Shown here in pieces: positions 17,401 through 26,205 of a DNA stretch of 64,000 bases. The notes under the pieces were generated by a model. That model was given only the letters and a program-made list of their open reading frames with translations. It was not told the origin of the DNA and ran no database searches. Numbering within the stretch: the stretch's first letter is position 1; each line of letters opens with the position of its first letter. The stretch is from PLGF01 sp052139695 (lineage in GTDB: Bacteria; Verrucomicrobiota; Verrucomicrobiia; Limisphaerales; Palsa-1400), in NCBI GenBank assembly GCA_052139695.1, contig JBKQWF010000316.1:1-64000 (forward strand), given 5' to 3'. The position numbers and the translations under genes are program-made.

Positions 17401-19878
17401 TGAATTGTAATGACCCATGTTGTCCCGGTCCACCAAGTGGAGAGTTCCTTCTTTTCCGGCCCCGACGATGAGATGCGGGTGGGCCGCGCTGCCGGTCGCA
17501 TCCGGCAGCAGGATGGGCCCGCCAGAACCCAGGTCCTCGTCAGCCTCGGCAAGGGATAGTTGATTGTAAGGAGTGAAGTAATCCGCGACCTTTAAACCAT
17601 TGGTGGTTGAAAGGCGGACAAAACTGTCGGAATAGTCCCCGCCGCCCGTATTGGCGCTAAAACTGCCGTTGGCCGTTTCAAAGTAAAGGTTAGTATTGTC
17701 ATCGACACACAGCCCATTCCCGCCCATCCAAAGCGCGCCTTCCCCGGCATTGGCGCCAAAAGCCGCGACGGTGGCATTGGGCGTCGTATTGAAAACATAG
17801 CTGGCCGATGTTTGAAGGTTCGTGGCATTAAAACCAATGACCCAGCCGTGATAGGGGTCCGTATCCGCGAAACTGCCGTAGGCGACGTAGAGCATTCCTC
17901 CGGCGAGAGTCAGGCCGGGACGCTGATTTTCCTGCAATGGGTTGAAACGGACCACGCCGCCGATGTTATCCACGCCCTTGCCGGGAACGGAGTTAGTGAC
18001 AATCACCGGGCTATAAGGTTGTTCGGCGCCGTTGGTGAGATTGAGGGCGTGAATGGAATGATAATATTTTGTGGTAGCTCCAACCAGGCGCGTGCGAACA
18101 TCGACAAAGAGCGTTCCCGAAGCCAAATCGATGACTGGGGTTCCCGTGATGCCTACTTCGGGGACGATGTCGGTGTAATCTCCCCCATGGTAACGGCCGC
18201 CAAACTCATGGTTGCTGCTCAAGGCGGAAGTTCCAAGATTGGTCTGCCAGAGCAATCCTGCATTGGTCCCAGTGTTGTTGTCGGCATCGAAGGCGTAAAC
18301 ACTGTTATGCTCAGTCGCGACAAAGACGGCGTTATGGGTGCCTTGCCCTGGGGTGACCAGGTTGGCGACATACAACGGTTGGGTGTAAATGTAGCCGTCC
18401 ACTGGATAAGTCATCAAACGGCCGAAGTTAGTCACATTGACGTTAGCCAAGGTGAGGAGCACTTCATTGGTATTAGCTCCCTGGCGCGTGTTGTCGTTGT
18501 GATAGGTCAGAACATTGAGGGCCGCCGCATTGGGTGGGGGCAGGACTGTCAAAACGGCAGGCGAACTGTTGGTGGTCCCAAGAGCGCTGGCAGCGGTCAA
18601 GGTGTAGCTTCCAGCTTCGTTGGGCTGAATGGAAGCCAGGGCCAGGCCGCTGGAGGTGGCGTTGGGGATGTTGATTCCGTTGTGCTGCCATTGCAACTGA
18701 ATCGGTGGAGAACCACTGACCGCCGCCGAAAACTGCACCAGACCTCCCACATAAGCGGTGACCGCGGCGGGGGTTGGTTCTTGCGTGAAAACAGGCGCTG
18801 CCGGTGGAGTGACCGTGAGCACGAGCGGGGCGCTCTGGCCAGCGCCTGAAAGATTATTGACTACAACGTCATAGATGCCGTCATCGGACTCCGTGGCGCT
18901 CGTCAGGACTAATGTCGCATTGGTCGCGCCGGGCAGGTCTGCGCCATTGGCCTGCCATTGGTAGGAAAAAGGTCCGGGGCCCAGGACAGTGGCGGAAAGT
19001 GTTACCGTCGTGTCCGCAAAGACCGTGCTGGAGGGGGATGCTTTGGTGGGGCCGACACGAGGGGTGCCTCCAACGGCGTTAAAATACAGGCCCAGAATCT
19101 GGGATTGCGTGAGTGAGGAGTTGAAAATGGCCACCTCGTCCATGACGCCATTAAATGTCCGCCCGCCGCTGCCGCCATCGTCGTTGTCCCCGCCAATGAG
19201 AGTGTCCGAGGTGAACGCTTCGGCCGTGTGGGCAATCGCATTCGTCGCGGAGAATTGGCCGTTGGCATTGCACAAATAAGCCACCGCGCTGCCGGGCGAC
19301 ACCACCAGGGCGATGAAGGACCATTTGCCAGAGGGCGGGACTAGCCCTGACATCCAGGCCCAGGTATCAGAATTATTTTGGTTCCACGTGTACCCGATCT
19401 GGCCGTTGTCCGTGAAGCAGAAGCCGGAGGCGTCGTTGGCGTTGCGGCAGAAGACAATGCCGGAATAGGCCGCCGGAGTTCCTTTTGGGTAAACCCAGGC
19501 GGTTATTGTCACGGCATTGGTGTTCAAGTTTAAGGCGGGCAGGGTGACGTAGGAGCGGGGCAGACCGTTGGTAAACTCCACAGCGGTGTTGGCGGCATCA
19601 AATCCGGAAAAGCCGTTCGCGGGCAGCGGTCCAGGAACGCCATCGGTCGAGGCGCTGCCATAGGTGCCATCATGTTCCTGCTGGGCGTCCACCGCGACCA
19701 AATTCCCGCCCGACGTCTTGCCGGCTTCATTCAGCCGCCAATAACCCATTGGATTTGCCGCTAGCACTGCTTGGGGAAAGGCTGGGACGGATTGTGCGCG
19801 CGCTGCTGCAACCAGGACGGTCAACACTGCGGCTGTGACAATTCCTTTGAAAACTGTCGAAAAACATTCAGCGAACAT
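14431..19878 (-). CDS. Giant secreted mosaic protein: LamG, Ig, beta-propeller, PA14 and diheme cytochrome
   Basis: A 1815-residue exported protein. After a signal peptide (about 1-28) come a LamG/concanavalin-like domain (about 60-265), two Ig-like domains (about 275-445), and a PQQ-type/quinoprotein-like beta-propeller (about 455-985). Next are a chitobiase/hexosaminidase C-terminal-like domain (about 988-1055, YYTLDGTTPTTNS), a PA14 domain (about 1065-1205) and a bacterial Ig-like domain (about 1215-1300). An SO2930-type cytochrome region follows with CLTCH near 1488 and CSQCH near 1569, then a second chitobiase-C module (YYTLDGSLPTTNS) and a tail ending in the STDLVNW motif. Two CXXCH motifs imply covalent haem attached outside the cytoplasm. 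The combination suggests a surface redox or carbohydrate-associated protein; the substrate is unknown. First gene of an operon with the small protein and GH3. Confidence 0.88.
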   Translation of the reverse strand: MFAECFSTVFKGIVTAAVLTVLVAAARAQSVPAFPQAVLAANPMGYWRLNEAGKTSGGNLVAVDAQQEHDGTYGSASTDGVPGPLPANGFSGFDAANTAVEFTNGLPRSYVTLPALNLNTNAVTITAWVYPKGTPAAYSGIVFCRNANDASGFCFTDNGQIGYTWNQNNSDTWAWMSGLVPPSGKWSFIALVVSPGSAVAYLCNANGQFSATNAIAHTAEAFTSDTLIGGDNDDGGSGGRTFNGVMDEVAIFNSSLTQSQILGLYFNAVGGTPRVGPTKASPSSTVFADTTVTLSATVLGPGPFSYQWQANGADLPGATNATLVLTSATESDDGIYDVVVNNLSGAGQSAPLVLTVTPPAAPVFTQEPTPAAVTAYVGGLVQFSAAVSGSPPIQLQWQHNGINIPNATSSGLALASIQPNEAGSYTLTAASALGTTNSSPAVLTVLPPPNAAALNVLTYHNDNTRQGANTNEVLLTLANVNVTNFGRLMTYPVDGYIYTQPLYVANLVTPGQGTHNAVFVATEHNSVYAFDADNNTGTNAGLLWQTNLGTSALSSNHEFGGRYHGGDYTDIVPEVGITGTPVIDLASGTLFVDVRTRLVGATTKYYHSIHALNLTNGAEQPYSPVIVTNSVPGKGVDNIGGVVRFNPLQENQRPGLTLAGGMLYVAYGSFADTDPYHGWVIGFNATNLQTSASYVFNTTPNATVAAFGANAGEGALWMGGNGLCVDDNTNLYFETANGSFSANTGGGDYSDSFVRLSTTNGLKVADYFTPYNQLSLAEADEDLGSGGPILLPDATGSAAHPHLIVGAGKEGTLHLVDRDNMGHYNSANDSQIVQEVPGAIGSAFSTPAYFNHQIYYQGVGDVTKGFLISNGVIKATPLSQAATSFSALGGTPSISANGASNGIVWTIQSDAFASSGPAVLHAYNATNLAQELYNSSQNAARDNPGGAIQMTTPTVVNGKVFVGAQYALSIFGNSLFLATPAISPNGGLFTNSVTVTLSDATPNSAFYYTLDGTTPTTNSTAYTGPFVLTTSATVQAIAAQSGAANSGVATAGFIDSAAIGNGVGLLGDYWAITSGTAFTNSVFDLPPTLMRTDAVVNFNWSSAGPSTFIGRTNFAVRWTGCLQPAYSETYTFTTISQDGARLWVNGQLVISAWTTNASAQTNGGAITLRAQQLYNIQLDYFQNTGPGAAELLWSSPSTPQAVIPRTQLYPYTNPPPAVVLSAPNNGSIFTAPASVSLTADADALYNTLSAVGFYTNGGFAGSVTNRPYAITITGLSAGDYMLAATAVDGSGLSSTSMPVSITISAGGGLPYGLNTNATLAPFLNQNMPGSFAGAMPALLSQTGAFANTSNRDPAAGLISYAPNTPLWSDGAVKSRYLGLPNSGGLLVPTGQIGFAPAGPWSFPSGTVFVKNFDLVVNQTNAEVPLRRLETRLLVRDTNGAVYGVTYKWRPDNSDADLLATSLTETILVTNASGVVSQQWYYPSPADCLTCHTPVAGYVLGVNTRQLNGSNTYTAAGVTDNQLRTLNHLGLFYPAFDEAGIANFEQLSSVTNLNATLVQRARSYLDANCSQCHQPGGTGITFDARYDTPLTNQNIINAAAAFSLGYDNAKIVAPSDVWRSVLYDRMNSLPAAIKMPPLARNLIDTNAVTVMAGWINGLGGTPALPPPTLSPAPGIFTNQVTLALLPPDPNASLYYTLDGSLPTTNSILYSGPFPLASSAVVTANAFEANYVNSVAVSGLFTIVPPLYNLFAPGILADGSFQAQYWGPAGQTYILQTSTDLVNWLPVITNVPATAPFVLVDPGAAAAPYRYYRVITP

Positions 19879-20184
19879 GGTTTTGAAATGCTAACGGTTA
19901 AGGCAGTCAAAACTGGATTCTTCCGGCAAAGGCGGAAACGGTAATTCCTTGCCGACACGACGCCGTGCGAATCTCCTTCGTAATTAATTGGCTACAACAA
20001 CCCGCAGTTTGACAGGTTTTGTACAGGAGGCAAGCGTGAAAACAGTATTTTTAATCCCAGTCATTATCCCTATTGGTAAACCTTTGCTTCCCAGCCGGGG
20101 GAAAAAAATCCAAAATAATTGTCCTGCAGTTGCCGGCCGGTTCGTCTTAGGTTAGAAAGTTGAAGTAGCCACTGACCAAAAAAT
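19879..20184. other. Gene-free stretch between divergent genes
   Basis: 306 bp separating the giant minus-strand gene from the plus-strand VOC gene. It must hold both promoters, but I see no convincing consensus -35/-10 pair. It contains A/T-rich patches such as TAATTAATTGG near 19981. No coding potential and no repeat was seen. Confidence 0.5.
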
Positions 20185-20610
20185 ATGAAAACAAAGGTGA
20201 TTTGTGCGGTTCAGACCCATCTCAATTTTGAGGGGCGCTGTGAAGAGGCCATGGAATTCTACCGCCGCGCGCTTGGGGCGGAAGTGGACTTTCAGATGCG
20301 CTTCAAAGAGAGCCCCCAAACGGGCACGTGCGCGCCGCCAGGCTCTGACAATAAGATCCTGCACGTGAGTTTCCGCATCGGCGAGATGACGTTGATGGCG
20401 TCGGACGGACGCTGCACGGGCAGGCCAGCCTTCCAAGGCTTTTCCTTGGCGCTTTCCGTGGCGAGCGAAGCCGAGGCGGATCAAATCTTCAACGCCCTGG
20501 CCGAAGGCGGACAGGTTCAAATGCCGCTGGCAAAAACATTTTTTTCCCCACGTTTTGGGATGGTGGCGGACCGATTTGGCGTTTCCTGGATGGTTCTCGT
20601 CCGCCAATAA
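20185..20610 (+). CDS. VOC family protein (PhnB/glyoxalase-like)
   Basis: A 141-residue single-domain protein. THLNFEGRCEEAMEFYRRALGAE (about 11-33) is the classic opening of PhnB/DUF1428-like VOC proteins, with paired beta-alpha-beta-beta-beta units and a C-terminal FGVSWMVL strand. VOC proteins are small metal-using enzymes or binding proteins of varied reaction. The metal ligands cannot be assigned with certainty. It lies 77 bp upstream of a YCII protein and an ECF42-type sigma factor. VOC and YCII proteins are the usual neighbours of that sigma group, which supports a shared regulon. Confidence 0.88.
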   Translation: MKTKVICAVQTHLNFEGRCEEAMEFYRRALGAEVDFQMRFKESPQTGTCAPPGSDNKILHVSFRIGEMTLMASDGRCTGRPAFQGFSLALSVASEAEADQIFNALAEGGQVQMPLAKTFFSPRFGMVADRFGVSWMVLVRQ

Positions 20611-20686
20611 CGCAAGATTTTGGAAGGTTTGGAAGCCTTCCGTTCAACGGCAGAAAAACAACGAGACATATAACAAAAGGAAAACT

Positions 20687-21097
20687 ATGAGCACAGAATC
20701 GAATGACGGATATTTGCTGATCTTCCGTGGAACAGATTGGCACCAAGGGCTCTCCCCGGAGAAAACGCAAGAGGTGGTCGGCGAGTGGATGGCCTGGTTT
20801 AAGCGCCTCAAGGACCAGGGCAAGGTCGCGGACGGCAGCCCCCTGGCGCCTTCGGGGAAAATTGTTTCGGGAAAGAACGGCCGGGTGGTGGCGGATGGGC
20901 CTTTTGCTGAGTCGAAGGAAGCCATTGGCGGATTCTTCTATCTTACCGTGGCGAGTCTGGAAGAGGCGGTGGAGGTTGCCAAAGAGTGCCCCGCTTTGGC
21001 TTATGGCGCGAAGGTCGAAGTGCGGCCCGTTCTCTCGCAGTGCCCGCTGACCGGCGAAGCGGTTCCCGAGGCGCACCTGGCGGAAGCGAACGCGTAA
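20687..21097 (+). CDS. YCII/DGPF-domain protein
   Basis: A 136-residue protein. The ATG at 20687 is chosen for the AAAAGG site upstream; an in-frame start at 20555 lies inside the VOC gene and is rejected. Residues about 8-125 form a YCII (dimeric alpha/beta-barrel) domain with the named motif ADGPFAESKEAIGGFF, in which D, P and F give the DGPF family its name. The function is unknown in the family, but it is the conserved genetic partner of ECF42 sigma factors. The gene ends 74 bp before that sigma gene. Confidence 0.9.
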   Translation: MSTESNDGYLLIFRGTDWHQGLSPEKTQEVVGEWMAWFKRLKDQGKVADGSPLAPSGKIVSGKNGRVVADGPFAESKEAIGGFFYLTVASLEEAVEVAKECPALAYGAKVEVRPVLSQCPLTGEAVPEAHLAEANA

Positions 21098-21171
21098 TTC
21101 TGAAGATCGAGGGCGGTGGCTTGACCACTGAATCAAGCCGCCGCGCTCTTGGTTTAGGCTTTTCCTGAGAC

Positions 21172-22512
21172 GTGAACCACGAGATTCCAAACGAGGCGCC
21201 GCGGGAGGTTTTCCAGTTGGTGGAACATCTTTTTCGCCATGAATCTGGAAAGATGGTTGCGGTGCTCACGAGGATATTCGGGGTCGGGCATTTGACCCTG
21301 GCGGAAGACGTTGTCCAGGAAGCCTTGGCCCGGGCCCTGCAAACCTGGCCTTATTATGGAGCGCCCAAAAACCCGGCGGCTTGGATCATGCGCGCCGCCC
21401 GCAATTTGGCGCTCGATGTCGTGCGGCGGGAAAGGGTTTTTCGAGAAAAGGAGCCGGAAATCATCCTGCTGGCGGACCGTGAAAACGGGGAATCCGCCGG
21501 TGGTTTTTCCGATGAAGAAATAGCCGATGACCGCCTGCGATTGCTGTTTGTTTGTTGTCATCCGGTCATTCCGGGCGACGCGCAGGTGGCGCTTGCTTTG
21601 AAAGTCCTCGGCGGTTTTAGCGTTGGGGAAATTGCGCGGGCCTTTCTTTCCAGCGAAGCCGCGATTGCCAAACGGCTGAAACGGGCGAAGCAAAGAATTC
21701 GCGCCGCCCGCATTCCCTTCGAGATCCCCGCCAGCGAGCAATTGGGCGCGCGATTGGAGGGGGTCTTGCAATCGCTTTATCTCCTGTTTAACGAAGGCTA
21801 CAAAGCCTCGAGCGGGGAACGGTTGGTCCGGGAAGAAGTTTGTCACGAAGCGATTCGCCTGGCGGGTCTGGTTTCGGAGCATCCGGTGGGCGACGTGCCG
21901 GAAACCCATGCGTTGCTTGCCCTCATGCTGATGAATGCGGCGCGGTTTGCCACCCGCCTGGACGGTGGAGGCAACCTGCTCTTGCTCAAGGAACAGGAGC
22001 GGCGGCGCTGGGACCAATCCATGATTGCGCGGGGCATGTTCCATTTTGCGAAATCCGCCGCCGGCGAGGAAATAACGGCATACCACCTTGAGGCCGGCAT
22101 CGCCGCCTGCCATTGCGGCGCTGCCGATTACGCCTCCACTGATTGGACCCAAATCCTTGAACTTTACGATCATCTCATTCAAATGGATGCGTCGCCGGTG
22201 GTTGCTCTGAACCGGGCGGTAGCCATCGCGGAAGTTCATGGCGCCCAAAGGGGAATCGAAGCCGTCCGTGCCAGCCAAAACTTAGCGTCGCTGGAATCCT
22301 ATTACTTGCTCTACGCGGTCCTTGGCGAATTTGAATTGCGATTGGGTCACACCTCGGCAGCGGCGACGCACTTTCGCAAGTCATTGAAACTTGCAGAGAT
22401 CAAATCCGAGCAAGTATTTCTTGCCAAGCGGCTCGAAGCTTGTGGAAGCCAGTGTGCCCCCGCGGCTTTGACAGGCCAGACCCCCGAAAGCCTGGCCGCA
22501 GAAAGAGCGTGA
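21172..22512 (+). CDS. ECF42-type RNA polymerase sigma factor with C-terminal TPR-like extension
   Basis: A 446-residue regulator starting at GTG 21172. The sigma-2 region is about residues 10-80 (LTRIFGVGHLTLAEDVVQEALARAL) and sigma-4 is about 110-170 (LALKVLGGFSVGEIARAFL, with SEAAIAKRLKRAKQRIR as recognition helix). The roughly 270-residue C-terminal extension contains LYLLFNEGYKASSG and TPR-like helices, as in the ECF42/DUF6596 group. Such factors lack a classical anti-sigma factor, and the C-terminal extension is thought to control activity. The YCII gene just upstream and the VOC gene before it complete the usual module. The input signal is unknown. Confidence 0.92.
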   Translation: MNHEIPNEAPREVFQLVEHLFRHESGKMVAVLTRIFGVGHLTLAEDVVQEALARALQTWPYYGAPKNPAAWIMRAARNLALDVVRRERVFREKEPEIILLADRENGESAGGFSDEEIADDRLRLLFVCCHPVIPGDAQVALALKVLGGFSVGEIARAFLSSEAAIAKRLKRAKQRIRAARIPFEIPASEQLGARLEGVLQSLYLLFNEGYKASSGERLVREEVCHEAIRLAGLVSEHPVGDVPETHALLALMLMNAARFATRLDGGGNLLLLKEQERRRWDQSMIARGMFHFAKSAAGEEITAYHLEAGIAACHCGAADYASTDWTQILELYDHLIQMDASPVVALNRAVAIAEVHGAQRGIEAVRASQNLASLESYYLLYAVLGEFELRLGHTSAAATHFRKSLKLAEIKSEQVFLAKRLEACGSQCAPAALTGQTPESLAAERA

Positions 22513-22585
22513 TTTCCAGGCGGAGGACCTAGATCCGGATCAAAGAAGATCGCCCCGGAGCAATCGGAGCTAACGAGGAATCATA

Positions 22586-24898
22586 ATGCCCCGACGGGCG
22601 GCAGCCCGGCTTAAGGCTTTTCTCAAATCCGCCGAAATGTTAAAAGGCAGGATGACCGATTCCAATAGCAAGACAATCTCGGCGATGCGCCAGCGGCTCT
22701 TTGTTTTGTTCTTTTTCTCCGGCTTTTGCAGCCTCGTCTATCAAATGGTCTGGACGCGCCTGGCCTTTGCCTCCTTTGGCATCATCACTCCCGTGCTTTC
22801 GGTCGTTATTTCCATGTTCATGCTCGGGCTTTCTGTCGGATCTTGGGGGGCAGGGTGGATGATTCCCGGGTTGGTGCGGCGGACGGGAGTTTCGGCCATC
22901 TACTATTACGCCGGCGCGGAGTTCATCATTGGTTTGGGCGCGCTGGTCGTGCCTCAGTTATTTGGCTGGGGCGCACGGTGGTTGTTGTCGGCAGGGCAGA
23001 CTGACTCATTTCATTACTTAATGCTCTCCGGGATAGTCTTGGCGGCGGCGATTCTGCCGTGGTGCGTCTGCATGGGGGCGACCTTTCCGCTCATGATGGC
23101 CTTCGTGTGGGAGCGGGATTCGGCCAATACGGAGAGTTTCAGTTATCTCTATTTGGCCAACGTGCTCGGCGCGATGTGCGGCACCATCACGGCGGCCGTC
23201 GTGTTGATCGAAGTTCTGGGTTTCCGGCATACTCTGGCCCTGGCCGCTCTGCTCAACTTTTGCATTGCCGCAATGAGCGTGGCGATGGCCCGGCAAGCCC
23301 CAGCTTCCTCCAAGGCGGAAGGGGTCGCCGAGGGGGAGGCGGGCCACCCGGCGGTCCCGGGCGCCCCCCGGAGCCGGCTGCTGCTGTGGATTTTGTTTTC
23401 CACTGGTTTTAGCACGATGGCGATGGAGGTGGTGTGGACGCGCGCGTTTACGCCAATCCTGCGGACCCAGGTTTATTCCTTTGCCGCCATTGTCTTTACC
23501 TATTTGGGTGCGACTTTTCTCGGTTCCTGGTTTTATCGGCTGGACTTAAGGCGAAAGGAGCGGCGTTCATTGGCTGGAATCCTGGTCGTCCTGGCGGTGG
23601 CGGCTTTCCTGCCCATCCTCACAGTCGATCCGCGGTTCCTCCCGGCGAAGTTGGACATTTTGAGCGGCATGTATCTGAGCCGCCATTGGGCGGTGCTGAC
23701 CGTGCTGGCAGGCATTTGCCCGCTCTGCGCCGTGTTGGGCTATCTGACTCCCGGCTTGGTTGACCAATACGCGCTCGGCCAGCCCACGGCCGCGGGCAAA
23801 GCCTACAGTGTCAATGTGGTGGGCTGCATCTTGGGGCCGCTCTGCGCCTCCTACGTGCTCCTGCCATTTTTGAGCGAACGGATATCGATGATTCTCTTGG
23901 GTCTGCCTTTGCTCGCCCTCTGCCTGGCCTGCGGTCAAATGCTGACAATCCGGCAGCGGGCGGTTTCAGTGCTGGTGTCCCTGGGCGCGCTGGCGTGGTG
24001 CCTTTTTGGCGCCAGTGATATTGCGAGATTGATTGATAAGAAGGCCGAGAACACCCAAGTCCGGCGCGATTATGCCGCTTCTGTGATCTCATTCGGGAAC
24101 GGGTTTGACCGCCGGTTGCTCGTCAACGGCGTCGGCATGACGTCCTTAACACCCGAAACCAAATTCATGGTCCACCTGCCCATGAGTTTACATCAGCCGC
24201 GGCCCCAGTCCATTTTGCTGATTTGTTTTGGGATGGGAACCAGCTTCCGGTCCGCGCTGAGTTGGGACGTTCCAACCACGGCAGTCGAGCTTGTCCCCAG
24301 CGTCCGCGATGCCTTCGGGTTTTACTACGCCGATGCGGCCGCCTGCCTGGGCAATCCGAAGGGGCGAGTGGTCATCGATGACGGCCGGCGTTTTCTCAAT
24401 CGGACGCGGGAGAAATTTGATGTGGTCGTCATCGATCCGCCACCGCCAGTGGAAGCGGCTGGCTCGAGCCTGTTGTATTCGGAGGGTTTTTACGACGCAG
24501 TCAAGCAGCGCCTCAACCGCGGCGGCATCATGCAGATCTGGTTTCCCGTTGGCCTCGCGAGCACATTGCAGGCGATTATGCGTTCACTTCATGAGTCCTT
24601 CACTTACGTGCGCTGTTTCGATGGCATCAATGACTGGGGAATTCATTTTCTTGCCTCGATGGACCCGATTGCGCCGGCCACTGGGCAAGAGATGGCTGAC
24701 CGCATGCCGCCCGCCGCGCAAAAGGACCTGGTGGAATGGTTGCCGAACGGGAATGTGCCCGCTTACCTTAACGCGGAGTTGACCCGGGAGTCGCAACTGA
24801 GCAACGTCCTCGACGCCAGCGTCTCTTACCGCATCACCGACGATCGTCCCTTTAACGAGTATTTTCTCTTGCGCAAATGGCGGTTGTACGCTCCTTGA
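22586..24898 (+). CDS. Fused multi-pass membrane / spermidine-synthase-like protein
   Basis: A 770-residue protein. The first ~480 residues hold about 12-14 hydrophobic helices (opening FVLFFFSGFCSLVYQMVWTR), with the family's FSGFxSLxYQxxW signature repeated as FSTGFSTMAMEVVWTR near 270. The C-terminal ~240 residues are a class I methyltransferase-like fold related to spermidine synthase (ILLICFGMGTSFRSAL, then VVIDDGRRFLNRTREKFDVV and IDPPPPVEAAGSSLLYSEGFY). Such fusions are common in environmental bacteria and their reaction is not settled. The ATG at 22586 has GAGGA six bases upstream; later in-frame ATGs at 22637 and 22652 are possible. tatD follows after 9 bp. Confidence 0.85.
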   Translation: MPRRAAARLKAFLKSAEMLKGRMTDSNSKTISAMRQRLFVLFFFSGFCSLVYQMVWTRLAFASFGIITPVLSVVISMFMLGLSVGSWGAGWMIPGLVRRTGVSAIYYYAGAEFIIGLGALVVPQLFGWGARWLLSAGQTDSFHYLMLSGIVLAAAILPWCVCMGATFPLMMAFVWERDSANTESFSYLYLANVLGAMCGTITAAVVLIEVLGFRHTLALAALLNFCIAAMSVAMARQAPASSKAEGVAEGEAGHPAVPGAPRSRLLLWILFSTGFSTMAMEVVWTRAFTPILRTQVYSFAAIVFTYLGATFLGSWFYRLDLRRKERRSLAGILVVLAVAAFLPILTVDPRFLPAKLDILSGMYLSRHWAVLTVLAGICPLCAVLGYLTPGLVDQYALGQPTAAGKAYSVNVVGCILGPLCASYVLLPFLSERISMILLGLPLLALCLACGQMLTIRQRAVSVLVSLGALAWCLFGASDIARLIDKKAENTQVRRDYAASVISFGNGFDRRLLVNGVGMTSLTPETKFMVHLPMSLHQPRPQSILLICFGMGTSFRSALSWDVPTTAVELVPSVRDAFGFYYADAAACLGNPKGRVVIDDGRRFLNRTREKFDVVVIDPPPPVEAAGSSLLYSEGFYDAVKQRLNRGGIMQIWFPVGLASTLQAIMRSLHESFTYVRCFDGINDWGIHFLASMDPIAPATGQEMADRMPPAAQKDLVEWLPNGNVPAYLNAELTRESQLSNVLDASVSYRITDDRPFNEYFLLRKWRLYAP

Positions 24899-24907
24899 AT
24901 TTCCGTA

Positions 24908-25714
24908 ATGGCAGTTTTTTACGATACGCACGCGCATTTGGGGTTTCCCGATTTTGCGGGGGACCTGGCCGCGACCATCGACCGGGCGCGCACGGCCGGC
25001 ATTGAGAAGATCGTTTGCGTCGGCACGGACCTGGCAAGCAGCGCCGGAGCGATTCGCATCGCGGAAGAGCACCCCGGCGTCTATGCCGCCGTCGGCTGGC
25101 ACCCCAACCACGCGCGTGAAGCGGCTGAAGACATCCGTCCGCCTTTGCGAGAATTGGCCCGTCATTCCAAAGTGGTCGCTATTGGTGAAATCGGGCTCGA
25201 TTACCATCGCCGCGGCAAAGACCCTGTCCAGGACCCTGAATTCGAGGCCCTCAAGAAGCGGCAGGCGGAGCTTTTCCGCCAGCAAATGGAAGTGGCGTGC
25301 GAATTGGGGCTGAATTGCATTATCCACCAGCGCGATTCTTTCGAGGACACGCTGGCGGAATTGACGCCCTTCGCCGACCGGACACGAGGGGTATTTCATT
25401 GCTTTTCTGAGAACGTCGAGGCGATGCGCCGGATTTTCGCCCTTGGCTCGCTGGTGAGCTTCACCGGCATCGCGACCTTTAAGAACGGCGCCAACGTGCG
25501 CCAGTCGCTGGCGGCGGCAGACCTGGGGAAGTTCATGCTGGAAACCGACTGTCCCTTTTTGGCCCCAGTCCCGTTCCGCGGCAAACGCGGTGAACCCGCC
25601 TACGTCAAAGAGATCGCCGAACTGGCCGCCGCGACCAAAAACTGCACCGTCGAAGAATTGAGCGCCGCCACCTGCCAGGCGGCGGAGGAATTTTTTCCAA
25701 AACTGCGTGGCTGA
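24908..25714 (+). CDS. tatD: TatD family metal-dependent hydrolase / DNase
   Basis: A 268-residue TIM-barrel hydrolase. Metal-binding motifs are visible: DTHAHL at residues 6-11, GEIGLDYHR around 96-104, the IIHQRD histidine (about 137-142), HCFS (about 163-166), and LETDCPFLAPVPFRGKRGEP (about 212-231), which is characteristic of TatD. Family members are 3'-5' DNases or generic metal hydrolases of the cytoplasm involved in DNA repair and turnover. Length and motifs are complete. It sits 9 bp after the membrane/spermidine-synthase fusion gene and may be co-transcribed. Confidence 0.95.
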   Translation: MAVFYDTHAHLGFPDFAGDLAATIDRARTAGIEKIVCVGTDLASSAGAIRIAEEHPGVYAAVGWHPNHAREAAEDIRPPLRELARHSKVVAIGEIGLDYHRRGKDPVQDPEFEALKKRQAELFRQQMEVACELGLNCIIHQRDSFEDTLAELTPFADRTRGVFHCFSENVEAMRRIFALGSLVSFTGIATFKNGANVRQSLAAADLGKFMLETDCPFLAPVPFRGKRGEPAYVKEIAELAAATKNCTVEELSAATCQAAEEFFPKLRG

Positions 25715-25887
25715 CGCACCGGGTGCATTCCGCATTTTTTGGCGCTGGTCTGCACAATCGTGTCGAACGCGCCGTCCTCCGCACTGCTATCCTGAAAAGT
25801 TTTGTTTTTTTAACAAAAATATTGCCGCGAAGGAACTGTCACCCCAAAGGCATTCAGGCAAAGAGAACGCATGGAGAGGAATTTAAC

Positions 25888-26073
25888 AGCATGGACAGGA
25901 TGAACAGGATGGACAGGATTCGGAAAGGGAAGTAAAGCCATTGACCGAGAAAATCAGGCCTTTTGCTGAACTTCGGCGACCAGCGATTGGAAGATAAACG
26001 CCAGAGCCAGACTTATCGTGCAAAGCAACCTCCCCCAGATTTTATCCTGTAAATCCTGTTCATCCTGTCCGTC
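25888..26073. repeat. Inverted repeat of GGACAGGATGAACAGGAT type
   Basis: The left arm (25893-25920) reads as tandem GGACAGGAT / GAACAGGAT units. The right arm (26043-26073) is the inverted equivalent (ATCCTGTAAATCCTGTTCATCCTGTCC). The two enclose about 115 bp. This 9-mer repeat type is widespread in intergenic DNA of several environmental phyla. It occupies the middle of the 490-bp gene-free stretch 25715-26205. That stretch also holds GGCGCC-rich palindromic DNA near 26150-26205. Confidence 0.75.
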
Positions 26074-26205
26074 TTTTCCTGGTTGCGGCTTGCCGCGCCG
26101 CTCCTTTGCGTCCGCGCGGGTCATGGGGTCACCTATAATTGTGACAGCATCGGCGCCGCCTTGTAGCGCCCTGGGAAGAGGTGTCCGCCGCCCTGACGGC
26201 GCCAG

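Noticed and set aside
24584..25735. 383-codon minus-strand frame
   Set aside because: Antisense to tatD and the end of the membrane/spermidine-synthase fusion; shadow composition.
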